DNA of 64,000 nt, taken from assembly GCA_002803225.1 (NCBI GenBank), contig NXFV01002016.1, forward strand, positions 27,806-91,805, read 5' to 3'. The notes beneath the pieces were generated by a model that did not search any database, was not told the origin of the DNA, and worked only from the letters and a program-made list of their open reading frames with translations. Below, in pieces: positions 57,765 to 64,000 of the stretch. Each line of letters begins with the position of its first letter. Position 1 is the stretch's first letter. Position numbers and translations under genes: made by a program. Source of the stretch: Gamarada debralockiae (Eukaryota > Ascomycota > Leotiomycetes > Helotiales > Hyphodiscaceae).

Positions 57765-59308
57765 TTATCCCCCCCTTCTAAATGAACTTTAATTCCTTGC
57801 AATTACAAGGGTAATCAGGAGACTATTTATCACGTTACTAGATTCTGCCGGCAGTAGTATATCGCCAGATTCATTACTATTAACACTAACTCTAACTCGA
57901 ATTATGAACACAACAATGGATATCCAAGTACTTCTTTGTACGCCAAAGACGTCTCGAGTCACTGAGATATTAGACTCTCAGGACATTCCTACCCTCCCTC
58001 TCGAGCTTCTACGCAGTCGTGGGACTCCCAAAATGTCCTGAGGCCACAATCTCCTGATCCTGATGCTATACAAACTCCTTCCCCTCAGTAATACGCTCTT
58101 CGAACGACTTGCAGTGATCGAATCCGAGTTAAGTCTGCTCTCGACTTCGATATTCCCTTTATGAGATACGAGCAAAGTACAGTTTCACAGACTGCCAGAT
58201 TCGAGCCGCTCGATCCCTTAGATTTACTCCACAAACACACAAATGGGGGAGGAAGCCAAAGATTAGTACGCTAAAGCGTGAGGAGCTTAAACAATGGCTC
58301 CTGGCATCTTCTTCTCATTGGCGGATTGATTTTCGACACATTCCTTCGGTTGCACCAGAACTCGGCTTACAGGGCACAGAGATGAGGCGATTATACAGCC
58401 TTTGAGCTGTTTGGATATGGCCGAAGAGTATTGAGAAGAAAGGGGTTCTCGACTAATCGTGATGTAATCGATGAACGATTAGCCTTCGTGTTACAAGGTA
58501 TTTAATAGACTCCCAAATGCTTGATGCAACAGATCTTTTCTGACGAAGTCTGGACATATGGAGGGGGGCATACACAGCAATATGTCACAGTGAAGGAGGA
58601 CGGGAGCGATCGATTCGAGGCTGACTGCCTTCAGCACAAATACGGCAAGCAGCCTGCCTAGATGTTTTATGGTACAATTGTTGCAGGGAAGGAAAAGGCA
58701 AGCATTCTTTTAGGAGAAGGAATGGGGGTCTATGAATTCAGATATGATGCATTGATCCTTAACAATATCGAAGCTTTTTTGGATGCGAATGAGCTGTTTC
58801 TAGAGAGGAGAGGCTATATTTGGATGCAAGATAATGCTTCCTGCCATCGCTCGAAACTTACAAAGGAGGACCTTCGATTGCGCCAAATTCCCTTTATCCA
58901 ATGGCCTCGATACTCCCCTGATTTGAACCTTATCGAGCACGTGTGGAGGGTGGATGAACGACTATATTTAACGGCGATATTATACGGTTTATTACGACGC
59001 TGCAAAGGTCCCAACTGCGTAGTTAAGAGCTATAATTTAGGAGGCATGGGAGGTAGTGCCAGGCAGCTATATTCAGACTTTATTTGACTCGTGCTGGAGG
59101 AGATGTCAAGTAGTGATTGATGTGGGAGGAGGACCTACGAAGTACTAATACGGAAAGCGGTCAGTGAGTGGTGAGAAGATATACTATAAATAGCTTAATT
59201 CGAGGAGATTCTACGTTTACATCTATTGGCTAAAGCCCTGGTAAAGGGTCTCCTGATTACCCTTATAATCACAAGGAATTAAGGTTCATTTAGGTTGTGG
59301 TGTGATAA
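57765..59308 (+). mobile_element. Nested Tc1/mariner element, 1,544 bp
   Basis: Terminal inverted repeats of about 60 bp (57765-57823 and 59248-59308) share TTATC, CTAAATGAAC and AAGGGTAATCAGGAGAC. TA is duplicated at 57763-57764 and 59309-59310. The homologous LTR at 63.0 kb has a single TA at the equivalent point, so the empty site is preserved. The interior holds a broken DD34E transposase. Differences between the two inverted repeats (about 10 of 60) and many stops indicate inactivity. Confidence 0.93.
58530..59087 (+). pseudogene. Tc1-family DD34E transposase relic
   Basis: The frame reads QIFSDEVWTYGGGHTQQYV (first catalytic Asp in SDE), then KYGKQPA and a TAG at 58659 where Trp is expected (family has WMFWG-like), MFYGTIVAGKEKA, then WMQDNASCHRSKLTKEDL (second Asp), and WPRYSPDLNLIEHVW (Glu). 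Exactly 34 residues separate the second Asp and the Glu, defining DD34E, Tc1 subgroup. The N-terminal helix-turn-helix part (57900-58500) is only seen as fragments in shifting frames. Non-functional. Confidence 0.85.
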
Positions 59309-59515
59309 TACGATATGACGTCGCATTACAATCACCTGCCTGACATCATGATATAAGCATCCTGTTCTCTGACCTTCGGGGAAAGAGTAGAGATCGGTTT
59401 ATTCATAAAAATAAGATACATTGTTACCCTTTGATTTTATTCTGACTACCTACCGGCAGCTTACGTGAATCAAGCTATCATCGTCATCCTCTAACACCAA
59501 CCAGCAATCACAATC

Positions 59516-60725
59516 ATGTCTTCTACTTCAATCCCTAAAACTAACAAAGCTTGGTTTGTCCAAGGTCGGAACGGATTCGACAGTTTGAAATTCAATAAAG
59601 AAGCTCCTGTTCCTGAGATCTCTGATAATGAGGTCCTCATCAAGTTTCACGCAGCATCTCTCAACTACCGCGACTTAGCTATCACAAAGGTAAGTTTAAA
59701 CTCAAAACTCAACTACGAACTGCGCCCGGCTAATCCGTTCTTAAGGGCACGTATCCATTCCCCCAAAAGGATGGTGTAACTCCAGCCTCCGATGGAGCCG
59801 GTGAAGTCATTGCTGTTGGCTCAAAGGTCACCCGTTGGGCTCCTGGCGCCAAAGTCGTCACCCTTTTCAATCAGCGTCACCTTGGCGGAACCCACACGCC
59901 GGAATCTATCAGCAGTGGTGTTGGTGGCATGCTCGACGGGACCCTGCGTCAGTATGGTGTCTTCAACGAGAATGGTCTCGTTGATATGCCTTCCAATTTG
60001 TCATTCATCGAGGCAGCCACCCTCCCCTGCGCTGCCGTCACCGCATGGAATGCCTTGTACGGCCTTAAGCCATTGATTCCCGGAGATATCGTTCTCACCC
60101 AGGGAACTGGAGGGGTTAGCACTTTTGCTCTCCAGTTCGCGAAGGCCGCTGGCGCTACAGTCATTGCCACAACCAGCTCTGCTGAAAAAGCAGCGGTCTT
60201 GAAGAAGCTTGGCGCTGACTATGTTATCAACTACAAGGAGGTGCCAAACTGGGGAGAGAAAGCCAAATCTCTAACGCCAAAGAGATTGGGTGTTCATCAT
60301 ATCGTCGAGATTGGCGGGGCCACAACGATGGCACAATCATTGAAGGCGATCAAGTTGGACGGAGTCATCTCCATCATTGGATTCGTTGGAGGCAATGCAA
60401 AGGAGCAACCAGGCTTCTTGGAGGCATTGAGCAACATTTGCACAGTCCGAGGTGTTTTCGTCGGATCTAGAATTCAGCACGAAGATATGGTATGTAGACT
60501 TTCTCCTTCAGGCTCTTGATGGATGATGCTAACATCTGCAGAACGGCGCTATTGAGGCGAACAACATCAAGCCAGTTGTTGATCATAAGCTTTTCACACT
60601 CGAGCAGGTCAAGGAGTAAGTCGACCCCATGGCAAGAAGAGGAGCATGGCTAACGGAACTAAAGGGCTTACCAATATATGTGGGACCAAAAGCATTTCGG
60701 CAAGCTTGCCATCACGATTGATTAA
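59516..60725 (+). CDS. Zinc-independent alcohol dehydrogenase / quinone oxidoreductase-type MDR protein
   Basis: Four exons, 59516-59689, 59746-60489, 60542-60615 and 60665-60725, give 350 residues. MDR superfamily motifs: N-terminal HAASLNYRDLAITKGTYPFP, VTPASDGAGEVIAVGSKVT, LPCAAVTAWNALYGLKPLIP and the nucleotide site TQGTGGVSTFALQFAKAAGA with ATVIATTSSAEKAAVLKKLG, ending in HFGKLAITID. The cysteine cluster of the structural zinc is absent, so it belongs with quinone-reductase-like members that reduce enones or quinones with NAD(P)H. No leader; cytosolic. All splice joints are canonical and the protein is intact. Its upstream region is TE sequence: an LTR ends 19 bp before the ATG. Confidence 0.92.
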
Positions 60726-61740
60726 GCATGTCAGCAAACACTTTGTTTTAGGGCTGCCGTGACCGAATCCTTGAGAGAAACCTACATATATCCCAGTCTC
60801 AATCTCATGCTTGAACATCCACAAAAACTGCTGTGCCAGGGTGAATGTGAATGCACGAAAGCACGTAATTGGTTGGCCGAGTAAAAACACGTCATGTAAC
60901 TCACTAGTGCCTATCAGGAATTGTACTCAGTAGTAGCTGTTCAGTCATAGCGCCGTTGGTGGATAAGAAAAGAGTAATATTTTAAGGTGAATCCTCTTTT
61001 TAGGCTATTGCGCTTTCGAGGGTGAAACGACGAACTATGATTTTTGTCAGTCTTGGAAAACATCTCCCATTTAAGCGATGCCAGTCGAAACCAGCGATCT
61101 GGACTTCTGACTATCGTTGGTCAAGAAGCGGTTATCCCTCGCCTTCCTAGACTTTCCTTATCGCTACTCAACATAGTCTGAGCCTTCCGCGGACGCCGAT
61201 GATTTTGGCTAGTCCTCCGGTCAAAATGCAGCTTTGTCACCTGCTTGCATATGACGAGGTCAACCAATTCGGGTTGCCGTTGCCAACCATTCGCCAACAT
61301 CTCGCTGTGCTAGGCATTTAAACACTCCCCCCCTCCCCCCTCCCTGCTCGTCTCTTGGCAATTAGAATCTTTCTAATCATCGGCTCTCTCCTATGGCAAG
61401 CAGTCTGCTAATGATACGCAGACCGGCCGGTGATCATCGAAGAGGACGAGCCAGACGAGGCAGATTCTAATGATGAGGCCGAAGACACTTCTAGTGGTGG
61501 GGATGCGGGGCGTATTAAACGAGATGCGTGTCCGCACAATGCCTTCGCAACCTCGGAACCTCTCCCCTAGGTCGGCCTTGTTAATTAGTGCACTCGGTCT
61601 TGAAAAATAAGTTGATGTTGAGGGTCGTTGATGTCTATGAGCCAGTTTCGGGGCCCACGCCCTCATAATACCCCGTGGCGCAAGGAACTCGTACAATAGG
61701 TAACTTCGAGCTCTTTTACTCGAGAAGTCATATAGGCACA
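60726..61740. other. Intergenic, nothing identified
   Basis: 1 kb with C-runs at 61327-61344 (CCCCCCCTCCCCCCTCCC). No gene supported. Confidence 0.45.
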
Positions 61741-62300
61741 AATATCAAAATGGCTTGGATGGGAAGGGTGGTGTAGTGAGAAGGCAATTCGAGCTACTTT
61801 AAAGAAGGAGGGGTATTACAAAGCTGTATATAGGAAGAAACCACCCTTATCCAAGGAGAATTACCGGAAAGACTCTAATGGGCGCTTGACTATAAGAATT
61901 GGACCTCAGATATATAGAATACAATCTGCTAGAGTGACGAGAGTTGAGTTTAGCCTAGGTATTATAAAAGATCGTGGGTAACAAGGCTAATTAGAGAACC
62001 AGAGCTCTTCTGCTTAGATTGTGTCTCTTATAAGCAGTAAAGGAAAATTAAATAAATGTTTTAGGGCTGTATTAGTAGGATATAAAAAAAGGACTAGGAA
62101 CCTTTTGGAAATAAGAGTGGAAGACAATCACTATGGATTCTTACTTAGAATAAATTATTAGTCTATCCTACAACTAACTATCTTTCAACTTATCTATGGC
62201 TTTAATTTTAGCAAGACAGTGGGCCGCGGCATAGTATAGGCTTTACCCTAGAGGTTTTGCATAACGTGGGTTCTAGCCAATTTTTTGGCCACCATTTTTA
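61741..62300 (+). pseudogene. Heavily mutated Tc1-like transposase fragment
   Basis: The plus strand reads EKAIRATLKKEGYYKAVYRK and KPPLSKENYRK (DNA-binding, HTH region), then in the next frame WALDYKNWTSDI followed by TAG, NTIC, TAG, SDES, matching the tail of a Tc1 HTH domain and the first catalytic Asp. At least three TAG/TAA stops and one frameshift occur in 60 codons. The interval is AT-rich with many TA dinucleotides, the picture of RIP. Ends not found. Confidence 0.65.
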
Positions 62301-62561
62301 CTTGATCTTTCGCTAATAAAGGCGATTTGGAATAAGATAAAGGATATCTTAAAGTAATTGGACCCTTGAGTCTATATGAGCTATATAGGCGAGACTTAAG
62401 GTAGCTGTGTTTGAAGTATAGGATTTTATTATAGATACAAAGATCAGGGATATAATTCATACGATGCCACAGCGCTGTCAGGATGTCAAAGACGCACATA
62501 GAGGATACACAAAATAGTAGAAATAAACACTTTAAATAGTTGAATTGCAAGTAATCCTTAT

Positions 62562-62722
62562 TGTTGGATTCCTAATCATGTGGCAAGGTTGAGTCATGTG
62601 GCGATAGGTTGAGTCATGTGGCGAATATGGGTCATGTGGCAAACACTCCATGTATATATACTACTGCTCTCTTCCTACCTTTGAAGAGATCGAGACACAA
62701 TACAATAGTATATTTTACAACA
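62562..62722. mobile_element. Solo LTR, 161 bp, with perfect CTTAT target duplication
   Basis: Starts TGTTGGATTCC and ends TTTTACAACA (TGTTG/CAACA inverted termini). CTTAT flanks both ends (62557-62561 and 62723-62727). Inside, GTCATGTGGC-type decamers recur four times between 62577 and 62643, and a TATATATA element precedes CTCTCTTCCTACC, like an LTR core promoter. No internal domain follows. Confidence 0.93.
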
Positions 62723-62863
62723 CTTATAAAAGCAGCAGTGGAAAAAGTGGTGTGCTAAGTAGTGGCGAGGGATCTGTGCATTGACGTTTAATAGGGCCTG
62801 TACGTTGTAGCTAGCTATAAGGCTTGATCGGGCAGTAGTAAAAAGATAATTGAATTTGAACTT

Positions 62864-64000
62864 TGTTAGAGGGTGATGATGATAGGTTAAGCCACGTAAG
62901 GCTGCTTGGTGGGTAATTAGAGGGTAACAGTGTATCTCATTTTATGAATAGACTGATCCCTGCTCTTTTCCCGTAGGCCAGAGAATAGGGTGCTAATATG
63001 CTAATGTCAGGCAGATGACTGTGGTGCAACATCATACTGTACGTCGTGCTTCACATGTAGCAATGGCCCCTGCCCCGGCACATGACTTCCAACGTCACCT
63101 CATGATATATAGTATAATCCTTATATCTTATTAATATACTACTAGGGTTATATGTCATCTTTTTTCGAGATTTTCGTTTTTCAACTAGAACTCCGCCAAT
63201 TCACTCGTTTTCGTTCCTTCCTTCAGGAAAAACACTCTTTAGGGCCTATATTTCATTAGAAAAATAGTGCACCCCCTCCTAGACTAATGGCTAGCTCCCT
63301 AGGCACCGATTTCGACTCTAGAGGCTCGTACGAAGGCCCCCTAACCTCGAGCCCCTCCCCCTCTAGCCTACTACACCTAGACCTAATATCAGACATAGAA
63401 ATAGAGCCTTCGAGCCCTATCTTACCTTCCCTACCTACTGGCCTAGCTACTAGCACAGCTACTCGTCCTATTACCTTCGAATTCAGTTCTGATCCCCTTG
63501 GAAGAGGACACCTGTCACCAACTGGAATTCCTGCCTCAGGCCAGCAACCTGGAAAAGGACACCTGTCATTAACTAGATTTTCAGCCTCAGACTATACTAC
63601 CTTCCTAAATAGGAAACGGGGACCCCCTGAATCACGTGTTTAGGGCCAGGAGCCTAGGACTAAGGAACCAAGGACTCAGGACCACAGAACCCAGGACCTA
63701 GGAACCTAGGAATCCACCTCCCTAGCTAAGGCTAAAATCCTAGAGGCTAGGGACCTACTCCTCCAGGCTTATAGCTTTACCAAGTCATATGATAAGTAGT
63801 CTAGGCTACTAGACCTACTCGAGATCTTCTGCGAATATACCGAAAAAGGGAAGCTTTACAAGACATCCAATATTATAGCCTCTTAAGTCGCCTACCTAGA
63901 AAATGCTACACGTAATATCGAATCTAAGACTAAGGCCCTAGCCTTAGTAAAGCCTGGAACTGCTAGTACTACTAGTACTACTAATCAGACCCCCCCTACC
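62864..64000 (+). mobile_element. Copia-like LTR retrotransposon, 5' end (runs off right edge)
   Basis: The 5' LTR is 62864-63107 (TGTTAGAGGG to TCATGATA), homologous to the solo LTR at 57698-59496. It is followed by a short leader and a gag-like frame. Many CTAGG/TTAG words indicate C>T change in CpA. The element continues past the window. Confidence 0.8.
63287..64000 (+). pseudogene. Gag-like frame of the retrotransposon, with in-frame stops
   Basis: MASSLGTDFDSRGSYEGPLT runs 118 codons to a TAG at 63641, with a duplicated ca. 50-bp block (GGACACCTGTCA at about 63507 and 63557). The following same-sense text reads LAKAKILEARDLLLQAYSFT, SYDK, TAG, SRLLDLLEIFCEYTEKG, LYKTSNIIAS, TAA, VAYLENATRNIESKTKALAL: a helical capsid-like segment interrupted where CAG and CAA (Gln) would fit. 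Such CpA>TpA changes are the RIP signature. No polymerase is within the window. Confidence 0.7.

Larger units (their letters stand above)
57698..59496 (-). mobile_element. Copia-type solo LTR interrupted by a Tc1/mariner insertion
   Basis: Without the insertion (57765-59308 plus one TA) the repeat is 253 bp. On the minus strand it starts TGTTAGAGGATGACGATGAT (59496) and ends CATGACA (57698), the TG..CA ends of an LTR, flanked by CCAAT and CCAAC (57693-57697; 59497-59501), a likely 5-bp target duplication with one change. It is clearly homologous to the plus-strand copy at 62864-63107 over its whole length. No internal retrotransposon sequence adjoins it, so it is a solo LTR. It ends 19 bp before the start codon at 59516. 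Confidence 0.88.

Noticed and set aside
1..64000. tRNA, rRNA or snRNA genes
   Set aside because: I looked for B-box-like GGTTCGAATCC text with matching acceptor arms and found none convincing; a covariance-model scan would be decisive.

Overview
The window is nuclear DNA of a filamentous ascomycete (Pezizomycotina; a leotiomycete is my guess, from overall protein flavour only). The evidence is short GT-AG introns with CTRAC branch points, genes on both strands without operons, and typical fungal families: RINT1/Tip20, DNA ligase I, Sec7/PH Arf-GEF, RTA1, MAO-N-type amine oxidase, Zn2Cys6 factor. TE relics carry CpA>TpA-type stop codons, as expected from repeat-induced point mutation (RIP). 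I joined exons by hand; every intact gene model below closes in frame.

1-17 kb is a dense housekeeping block: RINT1/Tip20 (minus, cut by the left edge) diverging from DNA ligase I; a decayed small gene; two conserved but unrecognised genes; a mitochondrial PPR-like protein with an 81-bp in-frame minisatellite; and an HNH protein. 17-18 kb holds a 2-haloacid-dehalogenase-type HAD gene.

18.4-27.3 kb is a gene graveyard. An SDR (frameshift plus stop), a Zn2Cys6 transcription factor (broken zinc cluster, TGG>TAG stops), an unrecognised relic and a Cdc4-like WD40 gene are all disrupted, with one intact gene among them (23.1-24.0 kb). 27.7-44.1 kb holds intact genes: RTA1, an O-fucosyltransferase-like protein, one live and one dead copy of a tubby-like duplicated gene, an amine oxidase with striking promoter palindromes, a small mitochondrial LEA-like protein, an ankyrin protein and methylglutaconyl-CoA hydratase. 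44.2-49.6 kb is gene-poor, with an F-box/LRR-like relic and a 214-bp MITE. 49.7-54.5 kb encodes a Sec7/PH Arf-GEF.

55.8-64 kb is a transposon landing zone. It holds a truncated secreted-protein stub, a Copia-type solo LTR carrying a nested Tc1/mariner element (TA target duplication; the unoccupied sister site lies at 63.0 kb) that ends 19 bp upstream of an intact quinone-oxidoreductase-type gene, a second Tc1 relic, a solo LTR with a perfect CTTAT duplication, and the 5' LTR and decayed gag of a Copia-like element running off the right edge.

The most unusual signals are: (a) introns of RINT1, and two of methylglutaconyl-CoA hydratase, that share a long branch-point context and, in RINT1, tandem hairpin-forming units, resembling introner-like elements; (b) the nested TE acting as the immediate upstream region of a live gene; (c) the cluster of dead genes between live ones.
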